This document shows, in pieces, positions 51,868-60,505 of a stretch of DNA of 61,861 bases (position 1 is its first letter; every line of letters starts with the position of its first letter). Where the stretch lies: the IMG/VR virus record IMGVR_UViG_3300020405_000676, positions 1 to 61,861 of that record. One strand, written 5' to 3'. The stretch is from a virus. Under the pieces are notes generated by a model. The model saw only the letters and a list, made by a program, of their open reading frames with translations, made no database searches and had not been told where the DNA came from. Position numbers and translations under genes: made by a program.

Positions 51868-52562
51868 TAGTTTCTTCTTGCACTTTGACTAATTACATCA
51901 ACATGCTTAGGCTCTGGAGATTTACCACCACCTGCTGTGCCTGTAATTGTGTCATATAGTCCTTTAAGACTGTCTCCCATAATTTCATCTTTTGAAGGAT
52001 AATTACGGAAATAGTCTGCACCTTTTTCTGCTTTGATTTTTTCTAATTCTGCTAAAAACTTGGAGTTATATTCTTCGCCAAACAATGCTTCACTAAAATC
52101 GACATCAACATTTTCGTTTTCATAGTGGGCGAATTCTTCTTTGTTAAGTTCTGCATCTTCTTCAGATACAAATCTATCTTTATCCATTTCATGCCTTTCT
52201 GCGGCTAAATCTGATTCTATTTTTCTAGGCTCTTTAATACCATAACATAATACACGTTCATGGTCCACACCTAAGTTTACTGCAACGTAAACTTCTAATA
52301 TTCTATCGTTGACTGGATATTTTAGTACAACGTCTGTACTGCATACTTCACTTGTAAAATTAACACCTTTCAATCTTTGAAATTCCATTGGATTTTCTTG
52401 AATAGGTTGTCTATTCCAAGGAGTAGCACTAACAATATTGTACTTAGACAATATTGATTCTAATTTTGCTAAATCATCAGCGGAGCAATCTCTTGCGACT
52501 TTAATTTTATAGCCATACTCTTTGCTGAAAGATTCGTTAATGATGTCTTTAAGTTCTCTCAT
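51867..52562 (-). CDS. Putative packaged protein with capsid-targeting-like N-terminus (231 aa)
   Basis: The start is fixed at the ATG at 52562 by AGGAG at 52571-52575; a longer in-frame extension would run across the late promoter. The protein begins MRELKDIINE-SFSKEYG, the closest match to the left-edge gene. The first half resembles a small alpha/beta domain; the second is acidic (SEEDAELNKEEFAHYENEN) with a Gly-rich tail. Function unknown. Transcribed with the 307-aa gene and probably terminase. Confidence 0.7.
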   Translation of the reverse strand: MRELKDIINESFSKEYGYKIKVARDCSADDLAKLESILSKYNIVSATPWNRQPIQENPMEFQRLKGVNFTSEVCSTDVVLKYPVNDRILEVYVAVNLGVDHERVLCYGIKEPRKIESDLAAERHEMDKDRFVSEEDAELNKEEFAHYENENVDVDFSEALFGEEYNSKFLAELEKIKAEKGADYFRNYPSKDEIMGDSLKGLYDTITGTAGGGKSPEPKHVDVISQSARRN

Positions 52563-52585
52563 AGTATAAACTCCTGTTATGTACT

Positions 52586-52593
52586 TATTTATC
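52586..52593 (-). promoter_or_regulatory. T4-type late promoter (minus member of overlapping divergent pair)
   Basis: GATAAATA on the minus strand. It shares its last base with the plus-strand core, forming the palindrome-like ttatttatcataaataa. Confidence 0.65.
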
Positions 52594-52600
52594 ATAAATA
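52593..52600 (+). promoter_or_regulatory. T4-type late promoter (plus member of overlapping divergent pair)
   Basis: CATAAATA on the plus strand, 8 nt before the ATG at 52609. Confidence 0.5.
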
Positions 52601-52608
52601 ACAAAAGT

Positions 52609-53244
52609 ATGCAGTTTAAACTTAGCAAAAATAATTTCAACGGGTTCGCCACATGGGGAGTTGCCTTAGAAAATCAGGTATGTCCAAGTCCAGATATGCT
52701 AGATAGATTTGACCAAAGCGGTTATGATTTATGTAAATTAGAACAAGAATATGCAAAAGCAAATTTAGGTTCGCATGATTTAATGCGTTACAAAGCATGT
52801 ATTAAACAAGATTGGTTTACAAGTGAACAGTCTCACAAAGGTGTACACATTAATCATTCTGATTTATATGAGCGTAAAAGTTACCACGGATACGCTCTAG
52901 AACAACTTTGTAATTGGGTACCAGGAAACAATTTATTATGGAAAATGATTAAATTAAAACCTAAATGGGGAATTGATATGAGCATTGACTATGTAGACAA
53001 CAACGGACATGTTATGGAATTGTTTCATTATGAATGGGACGACACAGAATTAGATACTGTATTAGAAAAAAAAGAAATTATTGAATCAGTTGTTTTAAAT
53101 AATGATTGGGAAGATATTGCTAAAACTAAGTTGCAAAGAAAAGATGAATGGCAACATTTGGATTTTACAGGTCAAAGCGAATGGACTACAAACTTTTTAG
53201 GACTACCAAAAGAAAGATTTAAATTAGTACCTTGGAAAATTTAA
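52609..53244 (+). CDS. Hypothetical protein, second plus-strand gene (211 aa)
   Basis: The start is placed at the ATG at 52609 (MQFKLSKNNFNGFATWG), just after a late-promoter-like core. The protein is soluble, rich in W, D, H and K, with KLKPKWGIDMSIDYVDNNG and FHYEWDD in the middle. I recognise no family. Its stop codon overlaps the stop of gp16 on the other strand. Architecture mirrors the plus-strand gene at 33691. Confidence 0.7.
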   Translation: MQFKLSKNNFNGFATWGVALENQVCPSPDMLDRFDQSGYDLCKLEQEYAKANLGSHDLMRYKACIKQDWFTSEQSHKGVHINHSDLYERKSYHGYALEQLCNWVPGNNLLWKMIKLKPKWGIDMSIDYVDNNGHVMELFHYEWDDTELDTVLEKKEIIESVVLNNDWEDIAKTKLQRKDEWQHLDFTGQSEWTTNFLGLPKERFKLVPWKI

Positions 53245-53753
53245 TCGTCTTTATTGTTGATTATTTTAAGCAATTCATTTCTGTCTAGCATTTTATTACC
53301 ACCGTTTTCATTAGTAGTGTATTCTCCAGCATTATTATCAAGCCTTGCTTTTTTAATCATCATGTCTATTTGTCTTAATTTAGAATTTATTTTGCTGTCT
53401 TTGGCATCAAGAGCAGTTTTTAACATCTTTGCGGCACTATCAAAAATACTGCCGGCATCTCTATCACTTACATTCATACCTAAATTCATAAGTTGTTGAT
53501 AACTGTCTACTGCTTGTTGAGCCAAATCATCCATATCTACGTCATGGTCTTCTACGCCTTGTACGTTTCTTAATGCATGGTCAATTTTTTCTGCTGTACT
53601 AAGTGCTGTTTCAACTTCCGCAACATCTATTTCAGTAATTTGATTGTTTTCATAAACAACATCATCATGATCCGGCATGTCAAACTTTTTATCAGACTTT
53701 TTTGCTTCTTCAATAGGAGGCAAATTGAATTCTTCTTCTAACTTCTTAGTCAT
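53241..53753 (-). CDS. 16: Small terminase subunit gp16
   Basis: The 170-residue helical protein begins MTKKLEEEFNLPPIEEA and contains GSIFDSAAKMLKTALDAKD and KLRQIDMMIKKARLD, matching the small terminase of marine T4-like phages. gp16 recognises DNA and stimulates gp17. A late core (AATAAATA) lies 5 nt before its ATG, predicting a leaderless mRNA. It is separated from gp17 by three genes. Confidence 0.8.
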   Translation of the reverse strand: MTKKLEEEFNLPPIEEAKKSDKKFDMPDHDDVVYENNQITEIDVAEVETALSTAEKIDHALRNVQGVEDHDVDMDDLAQQAVDSYQQLMNLGMNVSDRDAGSIFDSAAKMLKTALDAKDSKINSKLRQIDMMIKKARLDNNAGEYTTNENGGNKMLDRNELLKIINNKDD

Positions 53754-53758
53754 AACAG

Positions 53759-53766
53759 TATTTATT
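53759..53766 (-). promoter_or_regulatory. Late promoter abutting the gp16 start codon
   Basis: AATAAATA, 5 nt, ATG on the minus strand. Confidence 0.55.
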
Positions 53767-53774
53767 CCGAAGAA

Positions 53775-54848
53775 TTATGCTTTTAAAGGTTTACTGAGTT
53801 CTTCCCAACTAGTTTCATAATCACTATCACCATCTGCATAACCCATTACTCCAAGTTTTTCATACTCTGGTATTAAGTCATCATGCAATAAACCGATTTT
53901 TTTGAGGTTAGGCATAATTCTACTAAACAAAACATCTTGAAATTGTGTTTGAAAAATGTTTTCTTTTTGATATTCGTCAGTATATTCTAAATCCATACCG
54001 TATTTTTCCCAAACATCGTATGCTCTCAGTCTATTTCTGCTTACAGTACAGGCTTCTAAGGCAAATTGTGCTCTATCCATTACATCTTCTTCACTTAATG
54101 TTGTTACAAACTCAGTTAGATAATTTATTCCAAATGTAACGTGCCTTGCTTCGTCTCTAATAATATATTCTAACATTTGTTTGTACACAGGATCGTTAGT
54201 TCCTTCTTTGGCGGCATTAAAGGCGGCTAATGCCAATCCTTCAATTACAACTTGCATACCAATAAACTTTAAATCCCATCTTGGATCTGTTAAAATTTTA
54301 TCTAATAAACCTTTTAATGCTCTACCTATGGGCCAACTACGTTTTAAACGTTGTTGTAAGTATTTGTTAAATGCTTCAACATGCCTTGCCTCGTCGAATG
54401 TTTGACTAGCGGCGTAAAGTTTTGCGTTATAAGTAGGCGCACAACTGGCTAACTGCGATGCTACCAATAATGCTCCTTGCTCTCCGTGTAAAAATTGACT
54501 TGTTGCCCAACTGTTTAAGTCTTTAAAGAACTCTAACCTAGTTTCCTTATCAAATGTTTTAAATGTTGTATGATTATCCCATTGAGTATTCTCAAATTCA
54601 AACTCTTCGTCACCAATTCCTGTGAACTTAGGAGTCCAATCAACATCAACTTCTACATTCCAATTTAATTGTTTGCCTAATTCATATAACTTTTTAATTC
54701 TGTTGTCTTGTACTGTGTAATCCCAATTAAATGAACCAGTCAAAGGTGTTTGAAAAATCTCTACAACATCTGTAGGATCTAAATCAGCCGGAACATCTTC
54801 GTCAAACTCGATTACGTTCCTTGGAGTTTTTGTATATTTTATTTTCAT
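53775..54848 (-). CDS. Ferritin-like diiron protein, possible oxygenase (357 aa)
   Basis: The central four-helix region has the six diiron ligands of the ferritin/R2-like superfamily: E123 (FLHGEQGALL), E153 and H156 (TFDEARHVEAF), E203 (VIEGLALAAF), and E233 and H236 (IRDEARHVTFG). The N-terminal 100 residues and C-terminus are distinct from NrdB, and the window has a separate true NrdB. Similar uncharacterised bacterial proteins are annotated only as ferritin-like. It may oxidise a small molecule or lipid, or handle iron. It sits oddly among terminase, neck and baseplate genes. Substrate unknown. Confidence 0.85.
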   Translation of the reverse strand: MKIKYTKTPRNVIEFDEDVPADLDPTDVVEIFQTPLTGSFNWDYTVQDNRIKKLYELGKQLNWNVEVDVDWTPKFTGIGDEEFEFENTQWDNHTTFKTFDKETRLEFFKDLNSWATSQFLHGEQGALLVASQLASCAPTYNAKLYAASQTFDEARHVEAFNKYLQQRLKRSWPIGRALKGLLDKILTDPRWDLKFIGMQVVIEGLALAAFNAAKEGTNDPVYKQMLEYIIRDEARHVTFGINYLTEFVTTLSEEDVMDRAQFALEACTVSRNRLRAYDVWEKYGMDLEYTDEYQKENIFQTQFQDVLFSRIMPNLKKIGLLHDDLIPEYEKLGVMGYADGDSDYETSWEELSKPLKA

Positions 54849-54855
54849 TATTCTC

Positions 54856-55317
54856 TTAACGCATTTTGCGTCTTGGCTTAGTTGTACGTTTAGGTTTTCT
54901 ATAAATTTGGTCTTCCGTAATTACTTTAAAGTGTATTCCTTTTGCTTTACACCAAGCATTTGCGGCTTCCCATTTTGCGGCATTTACTTGTGTTGCAAAC
55001 TTATCTCCTCTGCCTTTGGCATTTTCAACAATAGTTTGGCTTTTAGGTTTTATCTCTATAAGTTCAATTAACGTTTTACCATTTTTATCTTGATATTGTA
55101 CCATAAAGTCAGGTACATAATTTGTTATCTTTCCTGTAAAAGGGTGTCTGTATGGTATCTTGACATTCTCACTTGCCCATTTAAGTATATTTGGATGGCT
55201 ATCACAAAATCTCATGAATGCTGTTTCCCAACTGCTACGAGCAAATGGCATTTTACCACCAACATACTTGTCTGGATTCTGAACTACATATTGTCCTTGA
55301 GAGTATCGATTTGACAT
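54856..55317 (-). CDS. 4: Head completion protein gp4 (gp50/gp4 family)
   Basis: The 153-residue protein has the TnsA/endonuclease-like core of gp4: PFARSSWETAFMRFCD, VPDFMVQYQDKNG and IELIEIKPKSQT, followed by a basic tail (KPKRTTKPRRKMR). gp4 acts at the head vertex after packaging. It lies in the structural cluster next to baseplate genes. Confidence 0.8.
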   Translation of the reverse strand: MSNRYSQGQYVVQNPDKYVGGKMPFARSSWETAFMRFCDSHPNILKWASENVKIPYRHPFTGKITNYVPDFMVQYQDKNGKTLIELIEIKPKSQTIVENAKGRGDKFATQVNAAKWEAANAWCKAKGIHFKVITEDQIYRKPKRTTKPRRKMR

Positions 55318-55325
55318 AACTATCC

Positions 55326-55760
55326 TTACGGTCTAATTAGGTCTGAGATTTTACTATATTTGTTTTGTTTTTCTACACTCAAACCAACTAAATTACCTTT
55401 CGGTCTAATTTTATTTAGTGCTTTATAAGTGTTTTCTGCTAATTTTATGCTGTCTTCATTCAATTCAAAGTATGATATAGGATGTACACCTTGAATATCT
55501 GCAATTTTTATTAATGCTATTGCTAAAGTGTTTGCTGTGACTTTGTTAAACCCAACACTTTGCAAACGACCTTTAACCATATCTATTCTTGTAGCATCCA
55601 TTCCACGTGATGCATTTTCGTCTAGCATTCCTGTAAGCACATCTACACTTGCTTCAGGCAAAGGAAAATTTATTGTACTGTTTTGTAAAAATTGTACAAC
55701 CTTATTACGTCTTACTTCGTAACTTGGTTCATTACCAAATGTTTCGTATAAACTTTTCAT
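55326..55760 (-). CDS. Baseplate/tail structural protein, possibly gp53-like (144 aa)
   Basis: A helical protein with ANTLAIALIKIADIQGVHPISYFE and ENTYKALNKIRPKGN. In other marine T4-like genomes a baseplate wedge gene (gp53) occupies a comparable place, but the sequence match is uncertain. It overlaps the next upstream gene by 1 nt and is 8 nt from gp4. Confidence 0.55.
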   Translation of the reverse strand: MKSLYETFGNEPSYEVRRNKVVQFLQNSTINFPLPEASVDVLTGMLDENASRGMDATRIDMVKGRLQSVGFNKVTANTLAIALIKIADIQGVHPISYFELNEDSIKLAENTYKALNKIRPKGNLVGLSVEKQNKYSKISDLIRP

Positions 55761-56779
55761 TAATTACCACCTGCCGTTTTCCAAAAATCATTATCTTGAT
55801 TTGTTCCAAGTCTTGCAGTCTCTCCGCTGTTTTGGTCAACAGGAGCAAGAAATCCTAATTCACGTTTTCTTAATGCTGGTTGGTTCCTTGTATCTTTACT
55901 TGCATTCTGACTTACTGGTGAGTTTTCATCCAGTGGACCACCATCTCTTAATCGTTTATAACTATCTTGTGAACCATATGTAACAAATCGTTTCATATCT
56001 TCTTCTGCTATAAAACCATTTACTACAGGATTGATTGAAAAGTTTTCGTATTGGATATCCATATTAATCATAACAGGATCACTTGCGGCATGGTCAAAAC
56101 CTTCCACAGTAAAGTTTGTTACGATTGGATTAAACAATGTGTACTTCATGGCTCTTTGAGCATGATAGTAAACAATGTCTATGTGTGATACAAAATATTT
56201 TTCATTCCCAGGTCTAAGATTATAACCTTGATTGTTGTCTGAATATCCTAAATTAAATCCATATGTAGGACCATTTTGACTACCAGTTGGTATTTTATCA
56301 GGTACTACATCATAAGGAATTTTTCTAGGTGTTGCATTATTATTAACATCAATATCAAATTGTCCTAGAGGGTTTGAAAATAAATGTGCATACATTCTCA
56401 TCAATAAAATTACCCAAGCACTATCCACTGTGTCATAAGCCGCTAATGAAATAGGCTTATACTCAGCATGAGTTATAGTTACTCGCTTTTTATTGTACTG
56501 ATTTTTGACATCCGTCTGAATTTCTGCACTTGGTACTTCAGAGTTTTTAATCAAACTACTGAGTACAGTTGGAACACCTGCTTCTCTCATGTCGGAAATA
56601 CCGGGAATGTCAATATCACCATTAAAGTGAAAATTGACATACCCGTTAAATTTCTGTCTTACAGGGTTGTTTACTGGGCTAAAAGGTTTAGCATGGTTAA
56701 CATCAAATGCAAAATAATCTCCGTCCTTATATATTACATCGCCAATCAGTTTATTAACTAATATCTTATAAAGGTCCAT
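55760..56779 (-). CDS. Baseplate tail-tube-type protein (gp48/gp54-like, 339 aa)
   Basis: The C-terminal half carries a tube-like fold signature (YTLFNPIVTNFTVEGFDHA, INMDIQYENFSI) seen in baseplate tube-initiator proteins. An N-terminal region (NGYVNFHFNGDIDIPG) precedes it, and the last 60 residues are disordered. It lies directly downstream of gp19. Whether it is the gp48, gp54 or another counterpart cannot be decided. Confidence 0.6.
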   Translation of the reverse strand: MDLYKILVNKLIGDVIYKDGDYFAFDVNHAKPFSPVNNPVRQKFNGYVNFHFNGDIDIPGISDMREAGVPTVLSSLIKNSEVPSAEIQTDVKNQYNKKRVTITHAEYKPISLAAYDTVDSAWVILLMRMYAHLFSNPLGQFDIDVNNNATPRKIPYDVVPDKIPTGSQNGPTYGFNLGYSDNNQGYNLRPGNEKYFVSHIDIVYYHAQRAMKYTLFNPIVTNFTVEGFDHAASDPVMINMDIQYENFSINPVVNGFIAEEDMKRFVTYGSQDSYKRLRDGGPLDENSPVSQNASKDTRNQPALRKRELGFLAPVDQNSGETARLGTNQDNDFWKTAGGN

Positions 56780-56804
56780 ATTTTGCTCTTACGTTAATTA
56801 ACTA

Positions 56805-57446
56805 TTAAGTGCCGTCACTCGCTGTAGAACCAAAGACGTTAGTCTCAGGGAATACTTCACCTGAACCACCAGCAACTGTAGAGCCTGCACCATTACCATC
56901 ACCTGGAACATGTAAAGCATTATCAAATCTAATTGTTAATGTTACTGTAACTGGTTCGTTAGTAGTGTAGTCTGAATCACTGTAGTCTACGTTCTGCAAG
57001 AAACAACCTTCAAGTCCCCATGTTTCCATAGGTGCTGTAGTTTGACCATCAAGTATTTCAAGTCTAGTATTAAACTTATAATCTTCTCCAGCCAACGGTG
57101 ACTGTTGATTAAAGTGGTTTAACTGTCTTTGAACTTGTTTACCAGCAAGTCTTGACACAGTATTCTGAATGTCATCACGAATAACTATTTGTACAGTTTC
57201 CCATGTGTGCTTACCTTGTACATAAACTTTAGAGTTGTAAGAATGTATTTCTACTTCTTCAAAGTTAATCTTAGGTCTGCTGACGTTCATTACATTCTGC
57301 GTAAACTCTCTGGCATTACCTTGAGCGCCGAAATCTTCTACCTTAACTCTAAATCTAAATTTGAGTTTAGGCATTAAAATACCAGCGGTACCGGAATCAT
57401 CTACAGGAACACCGAACTTATTTTTGTTTCCAAATAAATCTGCCAT
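56805..57446 (-). CDS. 19: Tail tube protein gp19
   Basis: gp19 polymerises into the inner tube. The 213-residue protein has FRFRVKVEDFG, TQNVMNVSRPKINFEEVEIHSYNS (split over the tube fold) and VTVTLTIRFDNALHV. The start has AGGAG and a late promoter (57493-57500). It follows the sheath gene, the usual T4 order. Confidence 0.93.
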   Translation of the reverse strand: MADLFGNKNKFGVPVDDSGTAGILMPKLKFRFRVKVEDFGAQGNAREFTQNVMNVSRPKINFEEVEIHSYNSKVYVQGKHTWETVQIVIRDDIQNTVSRLAGKQVQRQLNHFNQQSPLAGEDYKFNTRLEILDGQTTAPMETWGLEGCFLQNVDYSDSDYTTNEPVTVTLTIRFDNALHVPGDGNGAGSTVAGGSGEVFPETNVFGSTASDGT

Positions 57447-57492
57447 TTGTTTTCTCCTAACTTATAAACCACTGTTGGGTTTACGTTACATT

Positions 57493-57500
57493 TATTTATC
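57493..57500 (-). promoter_or_regulatory. T4-type late promoter of gp19
   Basis: GATAAATA on the minus strand, 47 nt before the gp19 start and after the sheath terminator. Confidence 0.7.
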
Positions 57501-57540
57501 AAAATAACCAATTTTTCTTTATAGTGTGTTTTAATTCCAT

Positions 57541-57571
57541 AAAAAAAGGGCAGTAAAAACCGCCCTTTTTT
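57541..57571 (-). terminator. Terminator after the sheath gene
   Basis: GGGC (548-551) pairs with GCCC (562-565), extended by A7/T6 flanks. It lies 23 nt after the gp18 stop. Confidence 0.8.
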
Positions 57572-57593
57572 CATTAGTTTTATCTCAAACTTC

Positions 57594-60377
57594 TTAAGAT
57601 GCTGTTGATCCCAATGTGTTTTGGATTCTAATTGGTATATAGATAAACTCAATTGCTTTAACTGGTTGAATAGCAATATCAATATAAAGTTCATTTCTAT
57701 CGATTCTTGCTGGAGTGTTATTTGAGTTATCACAAACTGTAACATAGTCAAATAATCCTCTTTGGATAACCAAGTTTGAAAGGAATCCATCTACAACACC
57801 TTTAGCATTCTGTCTTGTGATGTCGTCATTTGGTTCAAATAAGAATGGCTTAACGATATCGTCAAGTCTTTCTCTGATGTAAACAACTAATCTAGCAACA
57901 TTGATTCTGTCCAACGCACTTGCAGTTGGGTTAAGTGTTTTTTGACCAAACACTACCAAACCTCTACCTGGGAACTGAGCAATAGGATTAACTTTGTTCA
58001 AGTATAATGTATCTCTCTGTCCTTCGTTAAGTGTTACTGGAACATATTCACCGTCTGTTGGATTAACAAATCCAACTGAAGTTGCGTTTTGTACAAGACC
58101 TCTTTGGAATCCTGCTGGTGCAAACCAAGGGAAAGCCACCTGGTCATTAAATGCAAGTGTTCTTAAAGCAATGTGACTTGGTGGTACAACAACGTTAGTA
58201 CCGTCTAAGTTAGTTGCTAAAGCACTTGGATAGTAAACTGCCGCATATGGAGAACTTGATAGTAATCCATCTTCGCCGTTTTCACTAGCATTGTTGGCGT
58301 TTGTTGCCCAGTTTTTTGTGCTTGTTGCATCTGCTTTAAGTCTAAATGGTGTATCTCCAATTACAAATGCTGTATTTCTTCTATCACCACTTAATGCAAT
58401 CATTTCATCTAACAATTCTGGATATCCTGGAGCGGCTATCAAGTTAAATGAATTTGTTTCTGCTCTAATGTCATCATTGCTGACAACTGCGGCTTGCATT
58501 TTTGTTTTAACCAAGTTGTGTACTGCTTTTCTTAAACCATACATTTTACCGTCTGGTTGATTTCCACTTGCGTCAACCCAAACATTACCAACGTTTGTTC
58601 CTGCAGGAGTGTAGTTAATTTTATATTCTTTAACATTACCACCTGAAGCACGTTTGTTGAATCCTAAGATTCCTGCTGGGTATGAAGTGTTTGCAGGGGC
58701 ATCTGCATCTAAACTAGATACACTTGATTGCCTAAAGTCTGCATAAACAATACCTTCGCTTGTTACTTGGTCAGTACCGTCAACTTTAACCCAAGCACTA
58801 CCACTGTATTTGTAAATACATGGGAAGGCTTCAGTTTCGTCGCTGTCTAACCATACATCTCCAGCCACTAGTGCTGTTCCATCACTTTGTGTTGATGGTT
58901 CACTTGCTGTGACTTGGAAGTCCTTACTAAATGATACCCAACCATTTGCTGAGTCATTTTCAAGTAAGTCTATATTTGTTTTAGATACACCTGCATCGTA
59001 CCAGAAAGTACCTTCTGCTAATGTACCTGTAATTGTTGTTTTACTTGCAACATAACTTAAATCTGCAAAGTTACTGTAAACAATGTTTGCTGTTGCGGCT
59101 CCGGATCCTAGTCCAATTGAACTTGGTCCAAAGTCACTGTGTAAACTGTTTACTGCAATGTCTCTACCTGTGCTTGAAGTAAGTACAACATTAGATGCTG
59201 AACCTTCACTAGCAACAACTTCAGTTACGCCTGCACTTGATAAACCTGCGTTAATATCAAATACAGCATCTTCCGCCGTAGAGTTTGTTGCGTTACCACT
59301 AATTGTATTAGCCAATGTAACGTTTACTGTTGTGCCGTTATAAACGATTTGGATTGAACTGTTACCGCTTACGTCAACACCTGCAGATATGTTTCCACCG
59401 TTTGCAACAACGGTGCTGTTACCGTTATGTCTTTTAAGTGTTAATTCTGCTGAACTTCCAGTAATTGCAACTACGTCGCCAACTTTAACATTAGCAAGAC
59501 CAATATCTGTAAATGCCGCATCTGTTGAAGCATATACAGGACTTGATACTGCACTAAAAGTTTTACTTGTAGCACTGAAAAGTTTTACTGAAAGACTTGC
59601 ACCTGTGTTAGGTGTAGTTCTTTGTACAAAGACGTCTCCACTTGTTAAAGCACTTACGCCATCGCTTTGCAATGTCGGAACTGATAAGTGTGATGCAAAT
59701 TGGAAGTCGCCACTTGTGGCACTTGCCCAACTTGTTGAACCAATTTCATACCAGTCATCACTGAATTTTTCATAGTATTTAATACTTGAAGAAGTGCCAC
59801 CAGCGGCTGTATTAGCCACTACTGCATAGTCTCCATTCAGTCCAAATGCTCTTTTTGGTCCGCCTGTACTACTGTTAATGTCTGATGAATCTACAACTTT
59901 TACGGATTTCTTAACCCACGCACTACCAGAGTATTCTCTAAGTCCAAAAGATGAACTTGCTGTGTCAAACCAGTATGAGCCGTCAGCAATCGCGCCAGTT
60001 GGTGCAACAGAAGTTGCTTCTAATTCACCAAGGTCGATGTCTGCTCTTACAACGTATGCTCTATTGGCAAGACCTAAGAAACTATGGGCCGCTAGTAAGC
60101 CGTATTCGTTGAGATCATAACCATTTAAGGCTGTACTACCACTGCTATAGAACAATGGATTACCAAAGTTTTGTAATAATTCTCTTTGGCTCGTAATTAA
60201 TTTTAATTTACCTGCTTCTGCTTTCTTAGTTAATGATGCTGTTCCTGTTCCATCTGGACTGCTCTTATCTTGAGCAGTTGCTATGATGATTAAAGGTACC
60301 GTTCCTGCACCTGCCGACGCATAAAACGATTCATCACTTACACTAATACTTACACCAGGTGATACTAATTCTGCCAT
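57594..60377 (-). CDS. 18: Tail sheath protein gp18 (927 aa)
   Basis: The contractile sheath protein begins MAELVSPGVSISVSDESFYA and ends with the sheath C-domain (PIAQFPGRGLVVFGQKTLN, NVARLVVYIRERLDDIVKPF, YIDIAIQPVKAIEFIYI). The middle is a long S/G/T/V-rich insert, making it larger than T4 gp18 (659 aa), common in marine relatives with surface-exposed domains. It is monocistronic, with a late promoter and terminator, as expected for an abundant protein. Confidence 0.95.
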   Translation of the reverse strand: MAELVSPGVSISVSDESFYASAGAGTVPLIIIATAQDKSSPDGTGTASLTKKAEAGKLKLITSQRELLQNFGNPLFYSSGSTALNGYDLNEYGLLAAHSFLGLANRAYVVRADIDLGELEATSVAPTGAIADGSYWFDTASSSFGLREYSGSAWVKKSVKVVDSSDINSSTGGPKRAFGLNGDYAVVANTAAGGTSSSIKYYEKFSDDWYEIGSTSWASATSGDFQFASHLSVPTLQSDGVSALTSGDVFVQRTTPNTGASLSVKLFSATSKTFSAVSSPVYASTDAAFTDIGLANVKVGDVVAITGSSAELTLKRHNGNSTVVANGGNISAGVDVSGNSSIQIVYNGTTVNVTLANTISGNATNSTAEDAVFDINAGLSSAGVTEVVASEGSASNVVLTSSTGRDIAVNSLHSDFGPSSIGLGSGAATANIVYSNFADLSYVASKTTITGTLAEGTFWYDAGVSKTNIDLLENDSANGWVSFSKDFQVTASEPSTQSDGTALVAGDVWLDSDETEAFPCIYKYSGSAWVKVDGTDQVTSEGIVYADFRQSSVSSLDADAPANTSYPAGILGFNKRASGGNVKEYKINYTPAGTNVGNVWVDASGNQPDGKMYGLRKAVHNLVKTKMQAAVVSNDDIRAETNSFNLIAAPGYPELLDEMIALSGDRRNTAFVIGDTPFRLKADATSTKNWATNANNASENGEDGLLSSSPYAAVYYPSALATNLDGTNVVVPPSHIALRTLAFNDQVAFPWFAPAGFQRGLVQNATSVGFVNPTDGEYVPVTLNEGQRDTLYLNKVNPIAQFPGRGLVVFGQKTLNPTASALDRINVARLVVYIRERLDDIVKPFLFEPNDDITRQNAKGVVDGFLSNLVIQRGLFDYVTVCDNSNNTPARIDRNELYIDIAIQPVKAIEFIYIPIRIQNTLGSTAS

Positions 60378-60423
60378 TATAATCTCCTAATTATTTCTAC
60401 ATAGTATTATATGTTAGTATGAA

Positions 60424-60431
60424 TATTTATC
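60424..60431 (-). promoter_or_regulatory. T4-type late promoter of gp18
   Basis: GATAAATA on the minus strand, 47 nt before the sheath start, the same distance as for gp19. Confidence 0.7.
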
Positions 60432-60505
60432 AAATAAACAGGTAAAAGGTATTATTACGCAGGGGCAGATAACGTTTTTTAAGGTGATTGATAAATACAG
60501 AAATT

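Noticed and set aside
60490-60497. GATAAATA on the plus strand near the end of gp1
   Set aside because: It would drive antisense RNA into gp1 with no plus-strand gene downstream. The motif is short and AT-rich, so chance is likely.
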